A DNA stretch of 33,599 nucleotides, taken from assembly GCA_018713245.1 (NCBI GenBank), contig DVFM01000041.1:1-33599 (forward strand), in the 5' to 3' direction. The position numbers and the translations under genes were made by a program. How positions within the stretch are numbered: position 1 is the stretch's first letter; each line of letters starts with the position of its first letter. The notes beneath the pieces were generated by a model. It had not been told where the DNA came from. It did not search any database and was given only the letters and a program-made list of their open reading frames with translations. Positions 1 to 6,987 of the stretch are shown piece by piece. The stretch is from Candidatus Merdivicinus intestinavium. Lineage in GTDB: Bacteria; Bacillota; Clostridia; Oscillospirales; Ruminococcaceae.

Positions 1-1127
1 CTGCCGGTGCGGGCGGCCATGTTGATGATCTGCTGGATGCGGTGGATGTTGGAGGAGAAAGTGGCGATGATAATCCGCCGGTCCCCCGCCTGGGCAAAGA
101 GGTTTTCAAAGGCGTAGCCCACCTGGCGCTCGCTCTCGGAAAAGCCGGAGCGCTCCGCGTTGGTGGAGTCGGCCAGCAGGCAGAGCACGCCCTTGCTCCC
201 CAGCTCCGACAGCCGGGCGATGTCGATGGGGTCGCCCTCAATGGGGGTGTAGTCCACCTTGAAGTCGCCGGTCTGGATGATGACGCCGGCGGGGGTGGTG
301 ATGGCCATGGCCATGGCGTCGGGGATGGAGTGGTTAACATGGATAAACTCCACCGACATGCATCCGAAATGGACCACGTCCCGGGGCTTTACCACCCGGA
401 GGTTCGCCTTGTTCAGCAGGCCGTGCTCCTTCAGCTTCCCTTCGATGAGGCCGATGGTCAGCGCGGCGCTGTAAATCGGGATATGGGTTCCCACCCGCTT
501 GAGGAAGTAGGGGATGGAGCCGATGTGGTCCTCGTGGCCGTGGGTGATGACCATGCCGCGGATGCGGTCCACATTCTTTTCAAGCCAGGTAAAGTCCGGG
601 ATGACGATGTCAACCCCCAGCATATCGGCGTCGGGGAAGCCCATGCCGCAGTCCACGATGACGATGTCGCTGCCGCACTCGTAGGCCGTGATGTTTTTGC
701 CGATCTCATTGAGGCCGCCCAGGGGGATGATGCGGACGGAGGTCAGCTTTTTGGCGGATTTGCCGCCCCTGCGCCCTCTGGCGGAGGAAGCGGTCCGGCT
801 GCTGCGGGCGGGCTTTGCGGTTTCTTCCGCTGCCGCCTTCTGGGGGGCCGCGTTTTCCGTCCGGGGCCGGGAGGTCCGGCGGGCGGGCTGGCGCTTCGCC
901 GGGGTCTTGGCGGGCTGCTGCTCCGCAGCGGGTTTTTCCGGGGCGGCGGCCGTTTCCGCCGTTTTTTCCGCCGCGGCAGCAGGGGCCTGGACGGCGGGGC
1001 GGGCGGTTCTGCCGCGTCCGCGCCGGGTTCCGGACCGGGAGCGGCCCGCCGCCGGCTTGGTCGTATCGGACAGAATGGCGTCGATAATCTTCATTTCCGA
1101 GTGGTTGTCGTGATTGTTGTCGTTCAT
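1..1127 (-). CDS. rnj: Ribonuclease J, 3' end cut by window edge
   Basis: Metallo-beta-lactamase/beta-CASP ribonuclease of RNA decay and rRNA/mRNA maturation in the cytoplasm; in this family it has 5'-3' exo- and endonuclease activity. The zinc motif HGHEDH is at residues 196-201 (525-542), followed by typical RNase J blocks (VEFIHVNHSIPDA, TGDFKVDYTP, ADSTNAERSG). About 375 residues are visible and the C-terminal part lies outside the window. The catalytic fold begins only near residue 130. Before it lies an Ala/Pro/Lys/Arg-rich, probably disordered basic tail with RG/RR clusters near residues 34-40 and 117-123, much longer than in B. subtilis RNase J1, where the motif is near residue 74. 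ATG at 1127 is chosen because AAAGGAAAG lies just upstream. It has its own consensus promoter (1449-1477), which gives a leader of over 300 nt. Identity is certain; whether it is the J1 or J2 type is not. Confidence 0.95.
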   Translation of the reverse strand, partial: MNDNNHDNHSEMKIIDAILSDTTKPAAGRSRSGTRRGRGRTARPAVQAPAAAAEKTAETAAAPEKPAAEQQPAKTPAKRQPARRTSRPRTENAAPQKAAAEETAKPARSSRTASSARGRRGGKSAKKLTSVRIIPLGGLNEIGKNITAYECGSDIVIVDCGMGFPDADMLGVDIVIPDFTWLEKNVDRIRGMVITHGHEDHIGSIPYFLKRVGTHIPIYSAALTIGLIEGKLKEHGLLNKANLRVVKPRDVVHFGCMSVEFIHVNHSIPDAMAMAITTPAGVIIQTGDFKVDYTPIEGDPIDIARLSELGSKGVLCLLADSTNAERSGFSESERQVGYAFENLFAQAGDRRIIIATFSSNIHRIQQIINMAARTG

Positions 1128-1448
1128 ACGCTTCTTTCCTTTCGTCATAACGGCAGGGCCCGGCGGGCATGCGGAAAAAGGGCGCAAGAATCCCCGTCTT
1201 CCGCGCTGTGTGCATAAAAGTAAAGCCATAGGTTTTCCGAGAAACCGCGGTATGGTTTCACCTTTGGCCTGCCGTGCATCCTGCTATGTATTTTTCCGTT
1301 CTTCCCTCCGGCGGAGGCGGGATATAAGCCGAACCCGCCGCCTCCTGCCGGAAACTGCCGCGCATTTTGCCGGGCAGTCCTATTTGCAAAGTATCCGTTC
1401 AAGTGTGTCAGTAAAACCGCTTGGAAATCCGAACAAATAGATATTTTT
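1128..1448 (-). promoter_or_regulatory. Long RNase J 5' leader, structured
   Basis: About 315 nt separate the promoter from the RNase J start, with no convincing gene on either strand. A GC-rich inverted repeat lies at about 1311-1346 (GGAGGCGG against CCCGCCTCC on the minus strand), so the leader can fold. I do not recognise a known riboswitch class. A long leader suits post-transcriptional or autoregulatory control of RNase J, but that is inference. Confidence 0.4.
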
Positions 1449-1477
1449 AGTATAGCAAGTTTTTCCGCGCCTGTCAA
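1449..1477 (-). promoter_or_regulatory. Sigma-A promoter of RNase J
   Basis: On the minus strand TTGACA (1472-1477) and TATACT (1449-1454) are separated by exactly 17 nt. The -35 overlaps the stop codon of the upstream phosphohexomutase-like gene, so RNase J can be transcribed independently of it. Confidence 0.85.
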
Positions 1478-2631
1478 GTATGGGAATCCGGCGCTTCGCC
1501 GGCGGCAATTTTCTCCTCCCCCAGGCGGCAGAGTTCTTCGGCGGCCTCCATGCTCCCGCTTTCCGCGGCCAGGAACGCAAACCGCCCGCCCCGGACGGGG
1601 CGGACCCGCAGCTCCCCCAGCGGCAGGGAGAGCACGGCCGCCCGGAGGGCCGCCGCCTTCCCCGCCGGGATGGTGCGGGAAACCTGGGCGAAAACGGGAA
1701 TGTCCTTTTGAAGCCCCGCCAGCCCCCCGCCGTTCCGGCGCAGGATGGACAGAAGGCGCATCCCCAGCATGGGCCCGTCCCGCAGAAACAGCTGGCGGGC
1801 GCCCAGGGCCCGGGCCTTGCGGTCGGTGGGGCTCGGAAAGCCGTCCTCGTACCGGAAAAGCCGCCTGCCCCAGGCCGCGGCCGCGCCGTCCAGCGCCCGG
1901 GGGGCAGACGCGGGCACGGCGGCGTCCTGGCCCCGGCGGAACAGGTCCAGGCAGACCAGGCAGAGCACCCGGTCGGTGAAGATATAGTCCTGCACCTCCT
2001 GATAGGCGGAAATATCCCGCCCGTCCGCCGAAATCTGGAGGACCACGCCCCCTTCCCGGACGCGGCAGCCCAGCTCGGCCATGGCCTCCTCCATCAGCCG
2101 CCGGATAAGGGGGTTGGCGCACTTGACGCAGGCGGTCAGGCCGGAAAGGCCGGTTTCCGCCGCCTTAAACAGCTCCACCCGGTACATTTCCCGCAGGCTC
2201 CCCATGGAGACGCAGGCCCCCCAGCCGTTGCCGGAAGCGGGAAGGCGGGCCGGTTCCTCCATCAGCCGGAGGAACTGTTCTTCCTCCTCCAGGGAGAGGG
2301 GAAGCCCGCCGCCGGAAACCGGGCGCAGCCGTCCGGCAAAATCCACAAAGATGCCGCCGCTGGCCCCGGAACGGCCGCAGCAGTAAAGGAACTGGCTTTC
2401 AAAGCAGCTTCCAAACCCCCAAAGGGAGCTACCGCTTTGCAGAACGCCGCTTTCCGCCGCCAGCAGAAGCGCCCGGGCCGCCGGGGAGTCCCCCCTCCCT
2501 GCGCCCACCGCGCCGCCCCGCTTCATCCGCCCGGCCGCCAGCCCGGCCCGCAGCGCGTCCTCCGCCGAAAGCGGGCGCCCGTCCGCCCGGCAAAGCTCCC
2601 CTTTTTCCATGGTAAAGGCCCGTCCGCCCAT
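1474..2631 (-). CDS. Degenerate phosphohexomutase-like protein (probable pseudoenzyme)
   Basis: A 385-residue protein whose layout follows alpha-D-phosphohexomutases (phosphoglucomutase/phosphomannomutase/GlmM) but without their active-site motifs. Residues 73-100 (GSCFESQF...GGIFVDFAGR) sit where the phosphoserine loop TASHNP should be, and there is no TASHNP. Residues 200-211 (ISADGRDISAYQ) align with the metal loop DxDGDR but are scrambled. Residues 286-323 resemble the domain III MLxxLP/pxxxV region, and 341-378 (RVRPVRGGRFAFLAAES) resembles the domain IV phosphate loop RPSGTEP, also eroded. It is shorter than the usual 450-550 residues. The start at 2631 has GGGAGGAATTGCG before the ATG. 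It lies directly upstream of RNase J in the same direction. The family assignment is my own motif alignment; a regulatory or binding role is possible, catalysis unlikely. Confidence 0.65.
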   Translation of the reverse strand: MGGRAFTMEKGELCRADGRPLSAEDALRAGLAAGRMKRGGAVGAGRGDSPAARALLLAAESGVLQSGSSLWGFGSCFESQFLYCCGRSGASGGIFVDFAGRLRPVSGGGLPLSLEEEEQFLRLMEEPARLPASGNGWGACVSMGSLREMYRVELFKAAETGLSGLTACVKCANPLIRRLMEEAMAELGCRVREGGVVLQISADGRDISAYQEVQDYIFTDRVLCLVCLDLFRRGQDAAVPASAPRALDGAAAAWGRRLFRYEDGFPSPTDRKARALGARQLFLRDGPMLGMRLLSILRRNGGGLAGLQKDIPVFAQVSRTIPAGKAAALRAAVLSLPLGELRVRPVRGGRFAFLAAESGSMEAAEELCRLGEEKIAAGEAPDSHT

Positions 2632-2705
2632 CGCAATTCCTCCCGTCCGAATGAATCCCGTTGTGTGATTGTCTATAGTTTGGCGGAATTTCCGGGGATT
2701 TATTC

Positions 2706-2750
2706 CAAAAAGGAAAGGCTGCCGTCAATTTTCAGGCGGCAGCCTTTCCC
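2706..2750 (-). terminator. Rho-independent terminator after the fucosidase
   Basis: A perfect 13-bp inverted repeat (GGAAAGGCTGCCG at 2712-2724 and its complement at 2737-2749) is followed on the minus strand by TTTTT. It lies about 34 nt past the fucosidase stop. Confidence 0.85.
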
Positions 2751-2783
2751 AAACGGGGTACTATGCTTTCCTTGGGCAAAAAC

Positions 2784-4148
2784 TCAGTAAACGAGAATGT
2801 CTTTCATCAGGACTTCGTCCCGGGCGGCGGTGACATGGACCGTCAGCGACTTGATTTCCGGGGCGCTGTCGTTGGTCAGGGGGTTCTGGTTGGCAAAAGG
2901 ATCATAGAGGGGGCAGATTTTCTTGTGCCCGATGCAGGTCCCCTCGAAGGAAGCGTATCTCCCGTCGTTGGCGGTAATCCGGAAGGCTTCCACCCGCTGC
3001 CCTTCGGCGATATCCTCGGCCAGAACCACATACTTGATGTCCTTCCGGGGCTTGTCGAAGGTGATGGTGTATTTCGGCTGGCTGGGCGGGCAGCCCGGGA
3101 CCTTCTCCACCTTGGCGGGAATCGGGGTGCCGAATTCCTTCCTAAGCAGGTCGCCGTATTCCTTCAGGCGCTTCACATCCCGCTCGTCGATGAGGCCTTC
3201 CCTTGTGGGCGGGACATTGAGGTTGAAGCAGGCGTTTGCCCCCACCGAGGTCAGGTAGGTTTTGAAAAGCCGCTCCAGGGAATGGGGCTCCTCCTTCTCA
3301 TGCCAGAACCAGCCGGGACGGATGGACATATTGATTTCCGCCGGGACAAAGCAGAGGCCCTTGCTGTAGAGGATATTGCTCATGGTGCCGATTTCCGCAT
3401 CGGTGTTGTACATGTAGGAGATGTCGCCTTCCGCCGCCATGGGGCCGGGGCCGGTCTGGACTTCGGCGCGGGTGCAGAGTTCGGAGGGGACCACCGCCCA
3501 CTCGGAATGGCGGGCGACGCCGGCTTCGTTGCCGCACCAGCGGATATCGGGGCCGTAGTCGCTGAAGATTACGGCGTTAGGCTGGTATTTATGGATGATT
3601 TCGTGGTAGCGGGGGAAATCGTACACCTGCTTTTTGCCGTTGGGGCCCTCGCCGCAGGCGCCGTCGAACCAGACGTAGAAAATTTCGCCGTACTGGGTCA
3701 TCAGCTCGGTGAGCTGGTTGCAGTAATAGTCGTTGTATTCGGGGGTGCCGTAATATTTGGAGTTGCGGTCCCAGGGGGAGAGGTAAACGCCGAACTTGAT
3801 GCCGCCGCGCCGGCAGGCTTCGGAGGCTTCCTTGACGATATCCCGCTTGATGGGGCTGTTTTTCACGCTGTGCTCGGTGTACTTGGAGGGCCACAGGCAG
3901 AACCCGTCGTGATGCTTGGCGGTGAGGACCATGCCTTTCAGGCCGGCGGATTTGATGGCCTCCACCCACTGGTCGCAGTCCAGCTTGGTGGGGTTGAAAA
4001 TCGATTCCGGCTCATCGCCTTTGCCCCACTCCAGGTCGGTGTAGGTGTTGGGGCTGAAATGCACGAAGGCATAGGACTCCATATCGAACCAGTCCAGCTG
4101 TTTTTTCGTCGGGCGCACATGGGCGGCCTCTTTGAGAAAGGGGATCAT
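2784..4148 (-). CDS. Alpha-L-fucosidase, GH29
   Basis: Glycoside hydrolase family 29 enzyme that removes alpha-linked L-fucose from glycans such as mucins or milk oligosaccharides by a retaining mechanism. Of 454 residues, the N-terminal two thirds form the TIM barrel: HFSPNTYTDLEWG (30-42), VLTAKHHDGFCLW (74-86), GVYLSPWDR (120-128), and YVWFDGA (158-164), in which D162 is the expected nucleophile. The rest should be the beta-sandwich domain. The start ATG at 4148 follows AAGGAGTGTGGAACA; the reading frame stays open upstream but with no ribosome site there. There is no signal peptide, so the enzyme is predicted to be cytoplasmic and to act on imported oligosaccharides. It is a single-gene unit with its own promoter (4200-4227) and terminator (2706-2750). 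The only other glycan gene here is the sulfatase 6 kb away, not a contiguous utilisation locus. Confidence 0.93.
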   Translation of the reverse strand: MIPFLKEAAHVRPTKKQLDWFDMESYAFVHFSPNTYTDLEWGKGDEPESIFNPTKLDCDQWVEAIKSAGLKGMVLTAKHHDGFCLWPSKYTEHSVKNSPIKRDIVKEASEACRRGGIKFGVYLSPWDRNSKYYGTPEYNDYYCNQLTELMTQYGEIFYVWFDGACGEGPNGKKQVYDFPRYHEIIHKYQPNAVIFSDYGPDIRWCGNEAGVARHSEWAVVPSELCTRAEVQTGPGPMAAEGDISYMYNTDAEIGTMSNILYSKGLCFVPAEINMSIRPGWFWHEKEEPHSLERLFKTYLTSVGANACFNLNVPPTREGLIDERDVKRLKEYGDLLRKEFGTPIPAKVEKVPGCPPSQPKYTITFDKPRKDIKYVVLAEDIAEGQRVEAFRITANDGRYASFEGTCIGHKKICPLYDPFANQNPLTNDSAPEIKSLTVHVTAARDEVLMKDILVY

Positions 4149-4199
4149 TGTTCCACACTCCTTGCCATTTTTATTCCGCAAAGGGATTGTTCCCTTTTC

Positions 4200-4227
4200 A
4201 GTATAGCAGAAAAGCACAAAAAAACAA
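4200..4227 (-). promoter_or_regulatory. Likely fucosidase promoter
   Basis: On the minus strand TATACT (4200-4205) lies 16 nt downstream of TTGTTT (4222-4227), about 52 nt before the fucosidase ATG. The -10 is good, the -35 weak. Confidence 0.55.
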
Positions 4228-4345
4228 GGCCAAATCCAAAATTCCCATAATAAACTGAGGAATGTCATAAGATTTCAACACTCCTTACGGCTGAAATTCT
4301 GACAGGAAAAGGCGTTTTCCGAATTTTCACGCCTTTGTCCCGGCC

Positions 4346-4379
4346 CAAAAGAAAAACGCATCCGCCGGAACGGATGCGC
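4346..4379 (-). terminator. Terminator after the methyltransferase remnant
   Basis: CGCATCCG (4357-4364 and complement 4371-4378) with a 6-nt loop, followed on the minus strand by TTTTTCTTTT. A second GC-poorer hairpin (AAAGGCG/CGCCTTT, 4308-4336) follows. Confidence 0.8.
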
Positions 4380-4387
4380 TTGGAACG

Positions 4388-4600
4388 CTAAAAAGGTTTT
4401 CGGGCCAATTCCAAATCCAGGGTATCATACAAGGTAAATCGGCCGCCGCCGATTCCGATTTCCAGCGCCTTTTCCCCGGGCCCCAGCGGCAGATACGCCA
4501 GCAGGTCCTCATAAAGTTCCGGCAAATATCCGGGCCGCATCTTCGCATACTGCCGGGCCTCCTGGTCAAAGGTCCATTCCAGCCCCTTGATTACGGGCAT
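4388..4600 (-). pseudogene. Class I SAM methyltransferase with internal deletion
   Basis: A 70-residue open frame that starts like a UbiE-type class I methyltransferase: WTFDQEARQYAKMRPGYLP, then the SAM-binding motif I LEIGIGGG at residues 46-53. It then jumps straight to RFTLYDTLDLELARKPF, which looks like the last strand and C-terminus of the same family (IYDTIDLxLARK-type ends). About 180 residues of the Rossmann fold are missing, yet the frame is kept and a terminator still follows, so the simplest reading is an in-frame internal deletion within GGCGGCGG sequence. ATG at 4600 has only a weak AGGGGGTGGACGGG before it. It cannot fold as a methyltransferase. Alternatively it is an expressed small protein of unknown role. 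Confidence 0.65.
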
Positions 4601-4642
4601 TCCCGTCCACCCCCTGCAAACGCCAATGCATCATCAATGAAC

Positions 4643-4676
4643 AAAAAATCCGAAGCAGTTCTGCTTCGGATTTTTC
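4643..4676 (-). terminator. tRNA operon terminator
   Basis: AAAAATCCGAAGCAG (4644-4658) pairs with 4661-4675, giving on the minus strand a strong hairpin ending in a T-run two nucleotides after the tRNA-Glu CCA end. It is symmetric and could act in both directions. Confidence 0.85.
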
Positions 4677-4677
4677 C

Positions 4678-4752
4678 TGGTGACCCGTACGAGAATCGAA
4701 CTCGTGATACCGCCGTGAAAGGGCGGTGTCTTAACCTCTTGACCAACGGGCC
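4678..4752 (-). tRNA. tRNA-Glu (TTC)
   Basis: The minus strand gives a complete 75-nt cloverleaf: acceptor GGCCCGT/ACGGGTC, anticodon arm CCGCC-CTTTCAC-GGCGG with anticodon TTC, T-arm with GTTCGATTC, and an encoded CCA end. It is the second gene of a two-tRNA unit, 5 nt after tRNA-Met, followed at once by a terminator. Confidence 0.96.
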
Positions 4753-4757
4753 GAATA

Positions 4758-4834
4758 TGGTAGCGGCAAATGGACTTGAACCATCGACACTTCGGGTATG
4801 AACCGAATGCTCTAGCCAACTGAGCTATGCCGCC
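4758..4834 (-). tRNA. tRNA-Met (CAT), elongator type
   Basis: A 77-nt cloverleaf on the minus strand: acceptor GGCGGCA/TGCCGCT with a terminal G:U pair, D-arm AGCTCAGTTGGCTAGAGC, anticodon arm TTCGG-TTCATAC-CCGAA (CAT), T-arm GTTCAAGTC, encoded CCA. The paired position 1 and lack of three consecutive G:C pairs in the anticodon stem indicate elongator rather than initiator Met. A tRNA-Ile with modified CAT cannot be fully excluded. Confidence 0.92.
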
Positions 4835-4871
4835 GGATACTTCCTTGTTTGTCCAACAGGGAACGTATGTT

Positions 4872-4900
4872 ATTTTACCACACCCGGGCGCGTTTGTCAA
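4872..4900 (-). promoter_or_regulatory. Strong promoter of the tRNA-Met/tRNA-Glu unit
   Basis: TTGACA (4895-4900) and TAAAAT (4872-4877) on the minus strand with a 17-nt spacer, 37 nt before mature tRNA-Met. It is near consensus, as expected for a stable RNA. Confidence 0.88.
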
Positions 4901-4918
4901 CACTTTTTTTCAAAAAAA

Positions 4919-4953
4919 CAAAAACCCGCTTTTCCGATAAAAAGCAGGTTTTC
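4919..4953 (-). terminator. Terminator of the dCMP deaminase-to-acetyltransferase operon
   Basis: On the minus strand AAAACCTGCTTTT pairs with AAAAGCGGGTTTT (one G:U) around a short loop and ends in GTTTTTTT, about 33 nt after the Eis-like gene. Confidence 0.75.
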
Positions 4954-4985
4954 ATTTTCGCATTTCTATCCGTTTGTCCCAAAAA

Positions 4986-6107
4986 TCAGGTCATGTCGTG
5001 ATTGGGGAGCTCCAGCGGGACCGGGAACCAGTTGTTTTCCAGCAGGGAATCGTACTCCCAGAGGTTGGCGGCGCTGAACACCCGGTTCTGCATCCGCACG
5101 GCGTCCATGGACCAGTCCGCCGGTTCTTTCGTGTCCCGGACGGAGACCTCTCCGCCTTCCACCCGGACCTGCCATTTCCCCTCCCCGGGAATTTCCAGGA
5201 CCAGCGCGCCGTCCAGGAGCCCCGTCTGCTTCCCCTTCAGGCGCAGGAAGATTTCCAGCATCCGGGGGAAATTCAGCGTCTGAATCATTTCCCCGTCCTC
5301 GACGCTGCCGCTTTCCGCCACAATATTGAGCGCGCGGATGAGCTCCTTCTGGAAGTAAAAGGGCGTGATGCTCAGGTCCTTCCCGAATTTTTCCACCAGG
5401 GCAAACAGCACCGCCGGCGCTTCCTGCCAGTCGTTCAGCAGCAGTTCTCCCGCCGACGTGCCCTCCCGTCTGCAAATGACATAGCCCAAAAAGGCCCCGT
5501 CCTTCCGGATAACCAGGGGGACGCTGCTCCAGCTGCAGCAGATTTCCGCGAAATCCTCAATGCGGCGCACCGCATGGATGGGCTGCGCCTGGTGGAGCTT
5601 CCAGCAGTCGGCCGTATATTCGCTGTTGTCCGGCAGGGGCAGCAGCTCGATGCCCTTGGTGCTGATCTGCTTCCAGTGGCGGCGGTTGGTGGGGGTGATC
5701 GTAAAGCGCCGCTGCTGGCAGGCTTCGGCAAAGCCGAAATACTCGTACCGCTGGCGCTGGCCGCCCAGGCACATGAGGTCGGCGCCAGCCGCTTTGGCGT
5801 CGGCCACCGCCCGCTTCATCAGCTCCTTCATGTAGCCCTTTCCCCGGGCGCAGGGATGGACGGACACGGTGCCGATGCCGTATGCCTTCACAATCTCCCC
5901 GTCCACGGAAAATTCCAAGGGGAAGCTGCCCACCATCCCTTTGATTTCCCCGTCCTCCAGCGCCAGGTAGTGATGCTGCGCCATCTCCGGGTGATCTTGA
6001 TAGAGCTTGGGCAGCAGGGCCGCAAAATCGGTTTGAAAAACCATATTGCCGAAATCAATCAGGTCCTCGTATTCCTCCGCCGCTGCTTTTCGATATTCCG
6101 TTGCCAT
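4986..6107 (-). CDS. Eis-like GNAT acetyltransferase
   Basis: A 373-residue acetyl-CoA-dependent N-acetyltransferase of the Eis architecture. The N-terminal GNAT domain carries the acetyl-CoA loop at about residues 86-94 (HPCARGKGYMKEL, the R/QxxGxG/A equivalent) and FGF near 125-130. It is followed by a second GNAT-like module, and then a C-terminal SCP2-like domain (FPRMLEIFLRLKG to the end) with the usual KWQVRVEGGEVSV strand pattern. ATG at 6107 is chosen because GGAGG lies 8 nt upstream; an in-frame TTG at 6113 is too close to it. It is the last gene of a same-strand run behind rsmA (21 nt gap) and ahead of a terminator. Members of this group acetylate amines, including some aminoglycosides, but the substrate here is unknown. 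Confidence 0.85.
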   Translation of the reverse strand: MATEYRKAAAEEYEDLIDFGNMVFQTDFAALLPKLYQDHPEMAQHHYLALEDGEIKGMVGSFPLEFSVDGEIVKAYGIGTVSVHPCARGKGYMKELMKRAVADAKAAGADLMCLGGQRQRYEYFGFAEACQQRRFTITPTNRRHWKQISTKGIELLPLPDNSEYTADCWKLHQAQPIHAVRRIEDFAEICCSWSSVPLVIRKDGAFLGYVICRREGTSAGELLLNDWQEAPAVLFALVEKFGKDLSITPFYFQKELIRALNIVAESGSVEDGEMIQTLNFPRMLEIFLRLKGKQTGLLDGALVLEIPGEGKWQVRVEGGEVSVRDTKEPADWSMDAVRMQNRVFSAANLWEYDSLLENNWFPVPLELPNHDMT

Positions 6108-6128
6108 GTTCAATTCCTCCGTTCGTTG

Positions 6129-6974
6129 TCAGAATTCCTTTGCCAGCCGGCAGAACTCCTCCAAAGAGAGCTCCTCCGCCCGGGCCGTCGGCTTTAGCCC
6201 CGCCGCAGCCAGCTTTTCCGCGGCCTCCGCCTTGGGGATGCCGAGGCCCGCGGACAGGGTGTTGGGAAGGGTTTTCCGCCGCTGGCCGAAGGCGGCCTTC
6301 ACCACCCGGAACAGCGTTTTTTCCTCCTCCGGCCCCAGGGGGAGCTGTTCCTTCACATCCAGCCGGATTACCGCCGAATCCACATTGGGGGCGGGGCAGA
6401 AGCTCCCCCGGCTCACCGGGAAAAGCGTCCGGGGCTCGCTGTAATACCGCACCGCCGCCGTCACCGCGCCGCACTCCCGGGAGGGCATAGGGGCGCAGAG
6501 CCGGTCCGCCGCCTCCTTCTGGACCATCACCGTCACCGACTTGATGGGAAGCCGCTGCTCCAGCAGCGCCATAATGACGGGGGATGTGATGTAATAGGGG
6601 AGGTTTGCGCAGACCGCCACCTCCAGCCCCGCGAATTCCTCCGCGATGAGCTTTTTCAGGTCCACCTTGAGAATATCCGCGTTGACGATCTTCACGTTGC
6701 GGTAATCCGCCAGGGTGTAGTCCAGAATGGGGAGAAGGCGGCTGTCCAGCTCCACGGCCACCACCTTGGCGGCCCTTTCCGCCAGCTCTTTGGTGAGCAC
6801 GCCGAAGCCGGTGCCGATTTCAATGACCCCTGTGTTCCCGTCCGCGCCGCCCAGCTCGGCGATGCGGGGGCAGACCGAAGGGTTCACCAGGAAATTCTGC
6901 CCCAGGGATTTGGAAAAGGTGAAGCCGAATCGGCCGGCAATCTCCCGAATGGTGCTCAAATTGGTCAGGTTCAC
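6129..6974 (-). CDS. rsmA: 16S rRNA adenine dimethyltransferase RsmA (KsgA)
   Basis: Dimethylates two adjacent adenines in the 3' hairpin of 16S rRNA during late small-subunit assembly, using SAM. The start region matches the family (IREIAGRFGFTFSKSLGQNFLVN), the SAM loop is EIGTGFG at residues 52-58, and the catalytic NLPYY is at 124-128, followed by the all-helical C-terminal RNA-binding part. The GTG at 6974 gives a normal N-terminus and has GAGGATG upstream. A TTG at 7001 would add nine residues and overlap the deacetylase gene. It is 281 residues, slightly short but complete. It follows the polysaccharide deacetylase by 13 nt, so the two are probably co-transcribed. Loss of this enzyme classically gives kasugamycin resistance. 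Confidence 0.95.
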   Translation of the reverse strand: MNLTNLSTIREIAGRFGFTFSKSLGQNFLVNPSVCPRIAELGGADGNTGVIEIGTGFGVLTKELAERAAKVVAVELDSRLLPILDYTLADYRNVKIVNADILKVDLKKLIAEEFAGLEVAVCANLPYYITSPVIMALLEQRLPIKSVTVMVQKEAADRLCAPMPSRECGAVTAAVRYYSEPRTLFPVSRGSFCPAPNVDSAVIRLDVKEQLPLGPEEEKTLFRVVKAAFGQRRKTLPNTLSAGLGIPKAEAAEKLAAAGLKPTARAEELSLEEFCRLAKEF

Positions 6975-6987
6975 GCTGTTATCATCC

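Noticed and set aside
42-1217. Long plus-strand open frame opposite RNase J
   Set aside because: Antisense shadow: the minus strand encodes an intact RNase J with HGHEDH; the plus-strand product is low-complexity Gly/Val/Ala with no family resemblance.
1128-1448. A known riboswitch or 6S RNA in the RNase J leader
   Set aside because: The region is structured, but I could not match any conserved riboswitch core or the 6S bubble with confidence.
2763-4250. 495-codon plus-strand open frame opposite the fucosidase
   Set aside because: Mirror frame created by codon bias in GC-rich DNA; the fucosidase on the minus strand has catalytic motifs and a ribosome site.
4634-4903. 89-codon minus-strand open frame
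   Set aside because: It runs through both tRNA genes, their promoter and terminator; not a protein gene.
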